From contig NZ_LMSE01000001.1 of the NCBI RefSeq assembly GCF_001428065.1, forward strand, positions 183,931 to 247,930: a DNA stretch of 64,000 nt, written 5' to 3'. Under the pieces are notes generated by a model. The model made no database searches and was not told where the DNA came from. It worked only from the letters and a program-made list of their open reading frames with translations. The stretch is from Nostocoides sp. Soil756. GTDB taxonomy: Bacteria > Actinomycetota > Actinomycetes > Actinomycetales > Dermatophilaceae. This document shows positions 18,300 to 26,568 of this stretch, piece after piece. The position numbers and the translations under genes are program-made. Every line of letters starts with the position of its first letter. Position 1 is the stretch's first letter.

Positions 18300-18902
18300 G
18301 TGAGCAGTCCCTCACGACGGGCCGCCCGGCCCGAGGAGCCCCGCGACCGGCTGTTCGCCGCGGCCGTCGAGACCTTCGCCGCGCAGGGCTTCCACGGGAC
18401 GACGACCCGCGACATCGCCGCGGCGGCGGGGATGAGCCCGGCCGCGCTGTACGTGCACCACCGCTCGAAGGAGGAGATCCTCTTCCGGATCTCGCGGCGC
18501 GGGCACGAGACGACCCTCGGCATCCTGCGGGCGGCCCGGGCGTCCAGCGACGACCACCTCGAGCGGCTGCACGCCGTGGTGCGCGAGTTCGTGACCTACC
18601 ACGCGCGCTCGCACACCTCGGCGCGCGTCGTGAACTACGAGCTGGCCGCGCTGGCGCCCGAGCACCTCGAGGAGATCCAGGTGCTGCGGCACGCCATCGA
18701 CGCCGAGGTCCAGACCGTGGTGCGCGACGGGGTGGACGCGGGGGTGTTCGCGTGCCCCGAACCCCGGATCGCGGCGGCCGCGCTGCTGTCGCTCGGGGTC
18801 GACGTGGCCCGCTGGTGGCGTGACGGCGGCGCCTGGACGCCGGAGGAGCTGGGCGAGCACTACGCCGACGTGGCGCTGCGCATCGTCGGGGTCGTGCGCT
18901 AG
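18300..18902 (+). CDS. TetR/AcrR-family transcriptional regulator, 200 aa
   Basis: The N-terminal TetR helix-turn-helix spans about residues 14-60 (RDRLFAAAVETFAAQGFHGTTTRDIAAAAGMSPAALYVHHRSKEEILFRIS). The C-terminal ligand domain (residues 65-200) looks like the KstR2/FadR-type group, with EFVTYHARSHTSARVVNYELAALAPEHLEEI. It probably autoregulates and represses the divergent thiolase operon through the palindrome upstream. GTG 18300 has a strong GGAGGAGG about 6 bases upstream. The ligand is likely an acyl-CoA pathway intermediate, by analogy only. Confidence 0.88.
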   Translation: MSSPSRRAARPEEPRDRLFAAAVETFAAQGFHGTTTRDIAAAAGMSPAALYVHHRSKEEILFRISRRGHETTLGILRAARASSDDHLERLHAVVREFVTYHARSHTSARVVNYELAALAPEHLEEIQVLRHAIDAEVQTVVRDGVDAGVFACPEPRIAAAALLSLGVDVARWWRDGGAWTPEELGEHYADVALRIVGVVR

Positions 18903-18942
18903 CCGGAGCCCGCCGGACGGATGTCCCGAACATGGGGGTCCC

Positions 18943-19074
18943 GAGGTGGTCGGTCGCCTGCGCGGGCTCGGGTACGGGCTGGTCGGCGAGATCGCCGACC
19001 ACCAGGACATCGACCGGCTCTGCCGCGTGCGCGGCCCCGAGGGCATCATCGTGATGCTGGCGCACGCCCTCGCC
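18943..19074 (+). pseudogene. C-terminal remnant of a VOC/glyoxalase-fold protein
   Basis: The frame reads EVVGRLRGLGYGLVGEIADHQD then IDRLCRVRGPEGIIVMLAHALA. This closely resembles the final betaalpha unit of actinobacterial VOC proteins (…YRLCYVRGPEGIIV…LAEQL). There is no start codon upstream that would supply the missing N-terminal three quarters, and the frame runs on into the helicase without a stop. It therefore appears to be a truncated relic. Confidence 0.6.
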
Positions 19075-19140
19075 GGTCATCCCGGCGCCGGCGCCGGACG
19101 CCCCGGCTCACCGAGCCCGGCCGACAGGCTGCGAACGGGG

Positions 19141-19236
19141 CCTCTCGGATGCACCCCGACCGGGAGCACCTCCACCGTCCCCGCCGCACGCCACCGCCGC
19201 CTCTCGGATGCACCACCAGCGGGAGCATCCGAGAGG
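19141..19236. repeat. Two direct repeat units, one forming a perfect 12-bp hairpin, upstream of the helicase gene
   Basis: cctctcggatgcacc occurs at 19141-19155 and again at 19200-19214; each is followed after 5 bases by cgggagca. The second unit pairs with gcatccgagagg (19225-19236) to give a perfect 12-bp hairpin with a 13-base loop. It is in a 454-bp stretch between tetR and the helicase gene that otherwise holds only the VOC remnant. It may be a small palindromic repeat element or a regulatory site for the helicase. Confidence 0.6.
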
Positions 19237-19356
19237 GCACAGCGCACCTCCCCCTCGGGAGCGTCCGGACCTCACCACGGCGCCCGCGGCCCCGGCAGCC
19301 GCACCACCGTCGGCCGACGGCCGGCCGTCCCTCCCCCGTGGGGGAGAATCGCCGGG

Positions 19357-21345
19357 ATGACGCTCACCGACCGCCTCACCGGCGACCTCGCCCCCGGCCG
19401 CCCGGGCATCGGCGCCGACGCCGCGCTCGACGTCTTCGTCGAGTGGGCCGGTGAGCGCGGCTTCGCCCTCTACCCGGCGCAGGAGGAGGCAGTCCTCGCG
19501 CTCGCCGAGGGCGCCCATGTCGTCCTGGCCACCCCGACCGGGTCGGGCAAGTCGCTGGTCGCGGTCGCCGCCCACGCGCAGGCCCTCGCCACCGGGCGCC
19601 GCTCCTGGTACACCGCCCCCATCAAGGCGCTGGTGTCCGAGAAGTTCTTCGCCCTCGTGGAGACCTTCGGCGCCCAGCAGGTGGGGATGCTCACCGGTGA
19701 CGCCGCCGTGAACCCCGGCGCGCCCATCATCTGCGCCACCGCCGAGGTCCTCGCCAACCACGCCCTGCGCGAGCGCGACGCGTCCGACATCGGGCTCGTG
19801 GTCATGGACGAGTTCCACTTCTACGGCGAGCCCGACCGGGGCTGGGCCTGGCAGGTGCCGCTGCTGCTGCTCCCCGAGACCCAGATGCTGCTGATGTCGG
19901 CCACGCTCGGCGACACCACCGAGCTCGAGCGCGACCTGCGCCGGCGCACCGACCGCGACGTCGTGGCCGTCACCGGCGTCGAGCGCCCCGTGCCGCTGGA
20001 GCACGAGTGGGTGCTCACCGCCGTCCACGAGACCATCGAGCTGCTGCTGCGCGACGACCGGGCGCCCGTCTACGTGGTGTCGTTCACCCAGGCCGGCGCG
20101 GTCGAGCAGGCCCAGGCGCTCGCCTCGGTCGACGTCCTTGGCGCCGAGCGCAAGGCCGCCCTCAAGGAGGCCGTCGGCGGCTTCCGCTTCGGCCCGGGCT
20201 TCGGCCAGACCCTGCGCCGCCTCGTGCTGCACGGCATCGGGGTCCACCACGCGGGGATGCTGCCGAAGTACCGCCGCCTCGTCGAGACGCTCGCGCAGGC
20301 CGGCCTGCTCGCCGTCATCTGCGGCACGGACACCCTCGGCGTCGGCATCAACGTGCCCATCCGCACCGTGCTGCTGACCTCGCTCATCAAGTACGACGGG
20401 CGCAAGCAGCGGGTCCTGCGAGCGCGCGAGTTCCACCAGATCGCCGGGCGCGCGGGGCGGGCGGGCTTCGACACCGTCGGGTACGTCGTGGTCCAGGCGC
20501 CCGAGCACGTCATCGAGAACTCCAAGGCCCTCGCGAAGGCCGGCGGCGACCCCAAGAAGGAACGCCGCATCGTCCGCAAGAAGCCGCCCGAGGGCGTGCT
20601 GACCTACACCGAGGCGACCTACGACAAGCTCGTCACCGCCGCCCCCGAGCCGCTGCGCCCGAAGATGCGGGTTACCCACGCGATGGTGCTCAACGTCCTC
20701 GACCAGTGGGAGGGCCAGCAGGAGGCGCTGCACACCCTCGTCCTCGACAACCACGAGGACGAGGCCCGGCGCGAAGCGCTGCTCGAGCGCGCCGTGCAGG
20801 TGCTGGGCTCGCTGGTGCGCGCCGGGGTCGTGGAGCCCGACGACGGCTCGTCGGTGGAGGACTGGGTCCCCGCCGACGCCGAACCCCCCGCCCCGGCTCC
20901 GGTGGCACTCACCGCTGCCCCGGCCGTGGGCGAGGATGACGCGCCGCCCCCCGAGCGCACCCCCGAACCCGCCGGCCCCGGCAACGCCCTGGGCGCGCTC
21001 GGCGAGGCACTGGCCGCCGCCGGCCTCACCCCCACCCCGCCCGCGCAGCACCCCTCCGAGGCCGCGGGCACCACGGGCGACGGGTCCGCCTCCGGGGACG
21101 GGGACGCCGCCGCGGAGCGCACCGCCACCGAGCCGACACCCATCGAGCGCTTCGTCCGCCGCGAGGGCCGGCGCTACGACGAGGGCCCTTTCCAGGTCGC
21201 GCTCGACCTGCACGACGGCTTCGCCCTCAACCAGCCGCTGTCGGCCTTCGCCCTGGCCGCGCTCGAGCTGCTCGACCGCGAGTCGCCCGAGTACGCTCTC
21301 GACGTCGTCAGCGTCATCGAGGCCACCCTCGACGACCCCCGCTAG
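19357..21345 (+). CDS. N-terminal product of the split DUF3516 helicase, 662 aa
   Basis: If translation stops at the amber codon, this product keeps both RecA-like helicase domains and a long Ala/Pro-rich low-complexity insert (about residues 507-595), but loses most of the DUF3516 accessory domain. ATG 19357 follows GGGGGAGAATCGCCGGG; the frame is open much further upstream, but that part has only the VOC relic. A truncated helicase could keep ATPase activity; whether it is functional cannot be judged from sequence. Confidence 0.6.
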   Translation: MTLTDRLTGDLAPGRPGIGADAALDVFVEWAGERGFALYPAQEEAVLALAEGAHVVLATPTGSGKSLVAVAAHAQALATGRRSWYTAPIKALVSEKFFALVETFGAQQVGMLTGDAAVNPGAPIICATAEVLANHALRERDASDIGLVVMDEFHFYGEPDRGWAWQVPLLLLPETQMLLMSATLGDTTELERDLRRRTDRDVVAVTGVERPVPLEHEWVLTAVHETIELLLRDDRAPVYVVSFTQAGAVEQAQALASVDVLGAERKAALKEAVGGFRFGPGFGQTLRRLVLHGIGVHHAGMLPKYRRLVETLAQAGLLAVICGTDTLGVGINVPIRTVLLTSLIKYDGRKQRVLRAREFHQIAGRAGRAGFDTVGYVVVQAPEHVIENSKALAKAGGDPKKERRIVRKKPPEGVLTYTEATYDKLVTAAPEPLRPKMRVTHAMVLNVLDQWEGQQEALHTLVLDNHEDEARREALLERAVQVLGSLVRAGVVEPDDGSSVEDWVPADAEPPAPAPVALTAAPAVGEDDAPPPERTPEPAGPGNALGALGEALAAAGLTPTPPAQHPSEAAGTTGDGSASGDGDAAAERTATEPTPIERFVRREGRRYDEGPFQVALDLHDGFALNQPLSAFALAALELLDRESPEYALDVVSVIEATLDDPR

Positions 21346-21351
21346 ATCCTG

Positions 21352-22200
21352 ATGGCCCAGCAGTTCGAGGCGCGCGGCGAGGCGGTGGCCGCGATGAAGG
21401 CCGACGGCCTCGAGTACGAGGAGCGGATGGAGGCCCTCGACGACGTCACCTGGCCCAAGCCGCTCGCCGAGCTGCTCGAGCTCAGCCTGCGCACCTACCG
21501 GCAGCGGCATCCCTGGGTCGACCCCCGCGACCTGTCGCCCAAGTCGGTGGTCCGCGAGATGTTCGAGCGCGCGATGGGGTTCGGCGAGTTCGTGGCCCAC
21601 TACAAGCTGGCGCGCGCCGAGGGCATCGTGCTGCGCTACCTCACCGACGCCTACCGCGCGCTGCGCTCGACGGTGCCGATGTCGGCGCGCACCGAGGAGC
21701 TCGACGACCTCGTCGAGTGGCTCGGCGAGGTCGTGCGCCACACCGACTCCAGCCTGCTCGACGAGTGGGAGGCGCTCACCCATCCCACCGACGAGCCGGA
21801 GGCCGTCGTCCGGCCGCCGGGCGAGAACCGGAAGCTGTCGGCCAACCCCCGCGCCCTACGGGTCATGGTGCGCCAGAGCATGTTCCGGCGGGTCGAGCTC
21901 GTCTCGCTGGGGCGCTGGCAGGCCCTGGCCGCCCTCGACGGCGGCCTCACCGCCGAGGCCTGGCAGGACGCCACCGCCGAGTACCTCACCGAGTACGACG
22001 AGGTACCCACCGGCCCCGCCGCCCGCGGCCCGGCCCTGTTCCGGGTCGAGGAGGAGGCCGACCGCTGGGTCGTGACCCAGATCATCGACGACCCCGAGGG
22101 CGACCACGACTGGCGCATCACGGCCGAGCTCGACCTGGCCGCCACCGACGAGGCCGGCGAACCCGCGCTCACCGTCACCGGTTTCGCGCCCACGACCTGA
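21352..22200 (+). CDS. C-terminal part of the split DUF3516 helicase, 282 aa
   Basis: This starts at an internal Met two codons after the amber triplet. No ribosome binding site is present, so separate translation would depend on re-initiation. It contains the helical DUF3516 region (RTYRQRHPWVDPRDLSPKSVVREMFERAMGFGEFV ... VRQSMFRRVELVSLGRWQALAALDGGL). Codon use and GC3 match the first half, indicating a recent break. Confidence 0.45.
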   Translation: MAQQFEARGEAVAAMKADGLEYEERMEALDDVTWPKPLAELLELSLRTYRQRHPWVDPRDLSPKSVVREMFERAMGFGEFVAHYKLARAEGIVLRYLTDAYRALRSTVPMSARTEELDDLVEWLGEVVRHTDSSLLDEWEALTHPTDEPEAVVRPPGENRKLSANPRALRVMVRQSMFRRVELVSLGRWQALAALDGGLTAEAWQDATAEYLTEYDEVPTGPAARGPALFRVEEEADRWVVTQIIDDPEGDHDWRITAELDLAATDEAGEPALTVTGFAPTT

Positions 22201-22230
22201 GGTCGCGCGGCACGCAGCACACGGCACGCG

Positions 22231-22268
22231 GCAGGGCCCGGGCGGCAGCACGCCGACCCGGGCCCTGC
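22231..22268. terminator. Bidirectional terminator between the helicase and the ABC transporter operon
   Basis: Perfect 12-bp stem gcagggcccggg / cccgggccctgc with a 14-base loop, placed in the 94-bp gap between convergent genes. No T-tract follows, as is common in actinomycetes. Confidence 0.7.
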
Positions 22269-22294
22269 ACCTCACCCGCGGGTGAGGCCGTGCG

Positions 22295-23572
22295 TCACTT
22301 CTGGAACGGCGTCTTGAACGCCTCGGCCTCCTTGGAGGTGTAGGGCTCGGGCTGCACGAGCTCGAGACCGCCCTCGACCTTGGCCGGCTTCATCAGGTAG
22401 ACGGCGCGCGTCGACGGCTCGCCGGGCTTGGTGAAGTCGAGGATGCTCGGGGCCAGGCCACCGGTGTCCACCTTGGTCTGGGCCTTGGCGTCGAGGATGC
22501 CCTGACGGGTCAGGTCACCGGCGTCGCAGGCCTTCTTGAGCATCTCGCCCCAGGTCTGCCCGAAGGTGTAGCCGACGAGCGGGCCGAAGGTGGGGGTGTC
22601 CTGGTACTTCTCCTTGTAGCGCTTCGCGAGCTCCTGGACCTTGGGGTCGCTGGAGTTGAAGGGCTGGATGCCGGCGGCGGTGATGAACTGGCCGCTGGTG
22701 AGGGCGGCGGCCGCCGGGGTGCCGAGCAGCTGGGGCGCGTACGTGGGGTTGCTGCCGAAGATCGGCACGTTCAGCCCCTGGGCCGCGGCCTGGCCCACGG
22801 CCGAGGCGGTCTGCGCCGGCGTGGTCGTCAGCATGATGGCCTTGACCCCGGCCGACTTCAGCGCCGTGATCGAGCTCGTGAGGTCGGCGTCGGTGGAGGT
22901 GACCGTCTTGGGCACCATCGTCATGTTGTGCTCCTTGGCGAAGGCCGAGGAGCCGGCGTACCCGTTCTTGCCGTACTCGCTGTCGATGTAGATGTGCCCG
23001 ATGGAGTCGCCCTCCTTGATCTTGCCCTGCTCCATCAGGTAGCTCATGCCGTTGACCATCTCGACGTCGTAGGTCGTCCCGACCATGACGACCTCGGGCA
23101 CGTCGAGGTTGGTCGACGCCCAGGACGAGGGCACCGCCGAGACCTTGTCGTCGACCATCGGCTTCTTCAGCGCCGCGAGGATCGGCGAGCCGAGCAGCTG
23201 CACGTACCCCAGCACCTGGCCCTTGGTCTGGTTGTAGAGCGGGACGGCCTTCTCGGCCGAGTAGCCGTGGTCGCTGGAGGTGATCTTGATCTTGCGGTTG
23301 CAGATGCCCCCCGCCGCGTTGACGTCCTCCGCCCACATCTCGGTGCCCTGGGTGATGCCGAGACCGAGGATCTTGAACACCCCCGAGAGGTCGGTGAGGT
23401 TGCCGAGCGTGATCTCGGTGTCGGTGACGCCGACGTCGGTCTTGACCGCGCCCTCGCCGCTGGCGCCGCCGCCCGAGCCACCGGTCTGCGCCTTGCTGCT
23501 GCAGCCGGCCAGGGCGAGGGACGAGACGACCACGGAGGCCGCCAGAGCTCTCGCGAGCTTCTTCGTGCTCAT
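22295..23572 (-). CDS. livK: Branched-chain amino-acid-type ABC transporter substrate-binding lipoprotein, 425 aa
   Basis: Extracytoplasmic receptor of the liv operon. A lipoprotein signal (MSTKKLARALAASVVVSSLALAGC, with Cys in an LAGC lipobox) is followed by a Gly/Ser linker. The periplasmic-binding-protein type 1 fold starts at VGVTDTEITLGNLTDLSGVFKILG. Family segments include GGICNRKIKITSSDHGYSAEKAVPLYN and VLGYVQLLGSPILAALKKP. It is the last gene of the operon, 74 bases after livM. The ligand could be an amino acid, amide or other small polar compound; the family is too broad to say. Confidence 0.88.
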   Translation of the reverse strand: MSTKKLARALAASVVVSSLALAGCSSKAQTGGSGGGASGEGAVKTDVGVTDTEITLGNLTDLSGVFKILGLGITQGTEMWAEDVNAAGGICNRKIKITSSDHGYSAEKAVPLYNQTKGQVLGYVQLLGSPILAALKKPMVDDKVSAVPSSWASTNLDVPEVVMVGTTYDVEMVNGMSYLMEQGKIKEGDSIGHIYIDSEYGKNGYAGSSAFAKEHNMTMVPKTVTSTDADLTSSITALKSAGVKAIMLTTTPAQTASAVGQAAAQGLNVPIFGSNPTYAPQLLGTPAAAALTSGQFITAAGIQPFNSSDPKVQELAKRYKEKYQDTPTFGPLVGYTFGQTWGEMLKKACDAGDLTRQGILDAKAQTKVDTGGLAPSILDFTKPGEPSTRAVYLMKPAKVEGGLELVQPEPYTSKEAEAFKTPFQK

Positions 23573-23646
23573 CTGGGTTCCTTTCTGGGTACCCGGACCG
23601 GACGTCCGGAGTCGAGGGGCCCGTCAGGGACGGGCGGGCAGGGAGG

Positions 23647-24846
23647 TCACGATCGCTTCAGCCGGGCCGTCAGGCGACGGCCCAGCGCGGCGAGACCACC
23701 GGGTTCGAAGAGCACGATCAGCACGATCAGGGCTCCGTACGCGAGGTAGGTGATGACGACCGGCGAGAACGCCGTGCCCCCGGAGGAGAGCACCGCCGAG
23801 CTGTCGCCCTGGCTGAGCAGCGGGATGATCAGCGGCGTCCCGAACACCACCGCGGCGCCGACGATGGCGCCCCCGAGCGAGCCGAGGCCCCCGATCACGA
23901 CCATCGCGAGGTAGGCGATGGCCACGGCCGTGCTGTAGGTGCCGGAGTCGACGGCCTCGTCGGGCTTGAGCAGCCCGTCGTACCACCACACGACCATGAC
24001 CCCAGCGAGGCCGGCGTACGCCGAGGAGACCGCGAACGCCACGGACTTCTGCCGCACCACCGACACGCCCATGACGGTGGCCGCGGCCTCGTTGTCGCGC
24101 ACCGCGCGCCAGGCGCGCCCGACCCGGCCGTCGACGGCGCCGCGCGCTACGAAGTAGGCGATGAGGGTGAGGGCGGCGTAGAGCCAGAAGAGACGCTCGT
24201 TCTGCCCGATGGGCACCCCGAGGATCGCCAGGGTGGGTGACTTCTCGCCGAAGTCGAACCCGAACAGGTTCAGGTCGTCGGCGTAGCGGCCGCTGGAGGT
24301 GCTGCCGGCGATCGAGGGCAGCACGCGCGCCAGCCACCAGCCGAGGAAGACCAGGCTCAGCGAGGCCACGCCCAGGTAGATGCCGGTCAGCCGCCCGGAC
24401 ACCGGCGCGAACGCCGCTCCGACCGCGGCGCTGATGGCCACGGCCAGCACCAGGCTGAGGGCGGTCGGCAGGCCGAGCCCGACGAAGCCGTCGGTGCCGT
24501 CGCTCGAGAGCACCGTATAGCTGACGCCGCCGACGAGCAGGAAGAACGAGTGCGCGAGCGAGAGCTGCCCCGCCTGGCCGATCAGCATGGTCAGGCCCAT
24601 CGCCCCGACGGCGCCGGTCATCACCCAGGTGCTGACGATCAGGTACTGCCCCGGGAGGTAGATCGGGACGAGGAACAGCACGACGACCAGCGCCCCCCAC
24701 AGCAGCCAGCGCCGCCGGTCGCGGCGCGGGTGGACAGCCGGCATCCCGCCCTGTCCGTCCGGGGCGGCGGAGTCGGTCTCGGCCGCGTCGACCCCGGTCG
24801 CGCCCGCGGTCGGGCCGGTGGCCTCGGCCCTGGTGGTCTCAGACAC
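23647..24846 (-). CDS. livM: Branched-chain amino-acid-type ABC transporter permease (LivM), 399 aa
   Basis: Inner-membrane permease with about nine to ten hydrophobic segments and the LivM family loop (WRAVRDNEAAATVMGVSVVRQKSVAFAVSSAYAGLAGVM), which contacts the ATPase. A hydrophilic N-terminal extension of about 45 residues (EATGPTAGATGVDAAETDSAAPDG) precedes the first membrane helix, longer than usual. The GTG start at 24846 overlaps the livH stop by 8 bases. Pairs with LivH to form the pore. Confidence 0.92.
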   Translation of the reverse strand: MSETTRAEATGPTAGATGVDAAETDSAAPDGQGGMPAVHPRRDRRRWLLWGALVVVLFLVPIYLPGQYLIVSTWVMTGAVGAMGLTMLIGQAGQLSLAHSFFLLVGGVSYTVLSSDGTDGFVGLGLPTALSLVLAVAISAAVGAAFAPVSGRLTGIYLGVASLSLVFLGWWLARVLPSIAGSTSSGRYADDLNLFGFDFGEKSPTLAILGVPIGQNERLFWLYAALTLIAYFVARGAVDGRVGRAWRAVRDNEAAATVMGVSVVRQKSVAFAVSSAYAGLAGVMVVWWYDGLLKPDEAVDSGTYSTAVAIAYLAMVVIGGLGSLGGAIVGAAVVFGTPLIIPLLSQGDSSAVLSSGGTAFSPVVITYLAYGALIVLIVLFEPGGLAALGRRLTARLKRS

Positions 24847-25720
24847 GGACCTGCTCCACCTTCCCGAACAGCCCCGACGGTCTGGCGACCAGGACGACGA
24901 GCATGACGAGGTAGACGGCGACCTTCGCGAAGTCGTTGTCGATGTACTGGGAGGCGGAGGACTCGGCGAGCCCGACCACCAGTCCCCCGACGACGGCGCC
25001 GCCGGGCGAGGTGAGACCCCCGAGGATGGCCGCGGGGAAGGCCGCGAAGGCGATGGTGTGGGCGGCGGTCAGGCCGGCCCCCCCGGCGACCGGGAGGGTG
25101 GCGATGAACAGGATGGCGATGGCGGCCAGCGCGCCGCCGAGGGCCCAGGCGCTGGCCGTGACCCGCCAGCTGCGGATCCCCATCAGGGCGGCCGCCTCCT
25201 TGTTCTCGGACTGCGCCCGCATCGTCAAGCCCCACGTCGAGAAGCGGAACGCGACGAAGAACCCGCCGATGAGCACGATCGCGGTCAGCAGCGCGAACAG
25301 CTCCGGCCCTTCGATGGTGGCGCCGAGGAACCGCAGCCGGACGTCCTGGTACGGGTCGCCGAGGAAGGGCGCCGATGCCGTCCCCAGCCGTCTGGTGATC
25401 TCGGTGAGGATGAGGATGTCGACGCCGATGGTGAGGATGGCGAGCGAGTCCTGGGAGGCGAGCTTGGCCCTCGCCAGCAGCACGCGCTCGATGAGCACGG
25501 CGAGCGCGGCGGCGGCGAGGACTCCGCAGACGGCGGCGCCGAGCCAGCCGAGCGTGGGCTTGAGCGCGAACACGATGTAGCCGCCGAACAGCGCGAGCGA
25601 CCCGTGCGCGAAGTTGATGACCTCGGTCGACTTGTAGATGACGACGAAGCCCAGGGCCAACAGGGCGTAGATCGCCCCGCGGCCGGTGCCGTTGAGCAGG
25701 ACCTGGACGAAGGTGCTCAT
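24839..25720 (-). CDS. livH: Branched-chain amino-acid-type ABC transporter permease (LivH), 293 aa
   Basis: Typical LivH: GRGAIYALLALGFVVIYKSTEVINFAHGSLALFGGYIVF at the N-terminus, then about eight membrane helices and the coupling loop (MRAQSENKEAAALMGIRSWRVTASAWALGGALAAIA). The sequence LGGLTSPGGAVVGGLVVGLAES is conserved in the family. ATG 25720 overlaps the livG stop in an ATGA quadruplet, so translation is coupled. Confidence 0.92.
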   Translation of the reverse strand: MSTFVQVLLNGTGRGAIYALLALGFVVIYKSTEVINFAHGSLALFGGYIVFALKPTLGWLGAAVCGVLAAAALAVLIERVLLARAKLASQDSLAILTIGVDILILTEITRRLGTASAPFLGDPYQDVRLRFLGATIEGPELFALLTAIVLIGGFFVAFRFSTWGLTMRAQSENKEAAALMGIRSWRVTASAWALGGALAAIAILFIATLPVAGGAGLTAAHTIAFAAFPAAILGGLTSPGGAVVGGLVVGLAESSASQYIDNDFAKVAVYLVMLVVLVARPSGLFGKVEQVRV

Positions 25721-26568
25721 GCGCTCTCCTCCTCGACCGAGCCCAGGTAGGCCCGGATGACGGCGGGGTCCTTCTGGACCACCGCCGGGGTGTCGTCGGC
25801 GATGAGCCGGCCGAAGTCGAGCACGGTGACCCGGTCGGCGATGCCCATGACCAGCCCCATGTCGTGCTCGACCAGCAGGATCGAGATCGACAGCCCCGTG
25901 CTGATGTCGCGGATGAGGTGCGCCAGCTCGGCGGTCTCGGACGCGTTCATCCCGGCGGCCGGCTCGTCGAGCAGCAGCACGGTGGGCTCGACGGCCAGCG
26001 CCCGCGCGATGTCGACCCGCTTCTGGTCGCCGTAGGACAGCACGCCGGCCGGGCGGTGCAGGTGGGCGCCGATGCCGAGGAAGTCGCAGATCTCGGCGGC
26101 CCGCTCCTCGTGGCGACGCTCTGCCCGCATGGTGCGCGGCAACCGCAGGCCGTAGGACAGGAAGCCGCCCGAGGTCAGCGAGTACCGGCCGAGCATCACG
26201 TTGTCGAGCACCGAGGAGCCGGCGACCAGGGCCAGGTTCTGGAACGCGCGCCCCACCCCGAGCCGGGCCACCTGGTGGGGCGGGGTGTCGGTGAGTACGG
26301 CGTCGCCGAGGGTGACCCGCCCGCTGGTGGGCCGGTAGATGCCGGTGACGGCGTTGAAGCACGTCGACTTGCCGGCGCCGTTCGGCCCGATCAGGGCGTG
26401 GATGGAGCGTGGCGCCACCGAGAACGACACCGCGTCGAGCGCGACGATGCCGCCGAAGCGCACCGTGACGTCCTCGACGGCCAGGGTGGGGATCTCGCGG
26501 GCGCCGGCGGGCACGTCGGCAGGGGGTGCACCCGGGGTGGGGTGCGCGGTGGTGTCGGGCATCGTCAT
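25717..26568 (-). CDS. livG: ABC transporter ATP-binding protein (LivG), 283 aa
   Basis: ATPase subunit. Walker A IGPNGAGKST, the Q-loop in GRAFQNLALV, the signature (LSYGDQKRVDIARALA; LSYGDQ in place of LSGGQ is normal for LivG), Walker B TVLLLDEPAAGMN and the H-loop LLVEHDMGLVMGIADRV are all present. A Pro/Ala-rich extension precedes the core. The ATG at 26568 overlaps the livF stop (ATGA); an in-frame ATG six bases later is an alternative. Confidence 0.92.
   Translation of the reverse strand: MTMPDTTAHPTPGAPPADVPAGAREIPTLAVEDVTVRFGGIVALDAVSFSVAPRSIHALIGPNGAGKSTCFNAVTGIYRPTSGRVTLGDAVLTDTPPHQVARLGVGRAFQNLALVAGSSVLDNVMLGRYSLTSGGFLSYGLRLPRTMRAERRHEERAAEICDFLGIGAHLHRPAGVLSYGDQKRVDIARALAVEPTVLLLDEPAAGMNASETAELAHLIRDISTGLSISILLVEHDMGLVMGIADRVTVLDFGRLIADDTPAVVQKDPAVIRAYLGSVEEESA

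Larger units (their letters stand above)
19357..22200 (+). pseudogene. DUF3516-type Ski2-like DEAD/DEAH helicase, interrupted by an in-frame amber codon
   Basis: One open frame of 948 codons apart from TAG at 21343-21345. Before it: Walker A ATPTGSGKS (residues 58-66), DEFH box (151-154), LMSATLG, and the motif VI region IAGRAGRAGFDTVGYVVVQ. After it: ILMAQQFEARGEAVAAMKADGLEYEERMEALDDV and the rest of the DUF3516 domain to KVTGFAPTT-like TVTGFAPTT. Homologs read through this point without a break; CAG (Gln) to TAG is the simplest change. The frame is the same on both sides, so this is a nonsense change, not a frameshift. It may be a real mutation, an assembly error or a read-through codon. 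The intact family is an ATP-dependent RNA/DNA helicase of uncertain role in actinomycetes. Confidence 0.8.
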
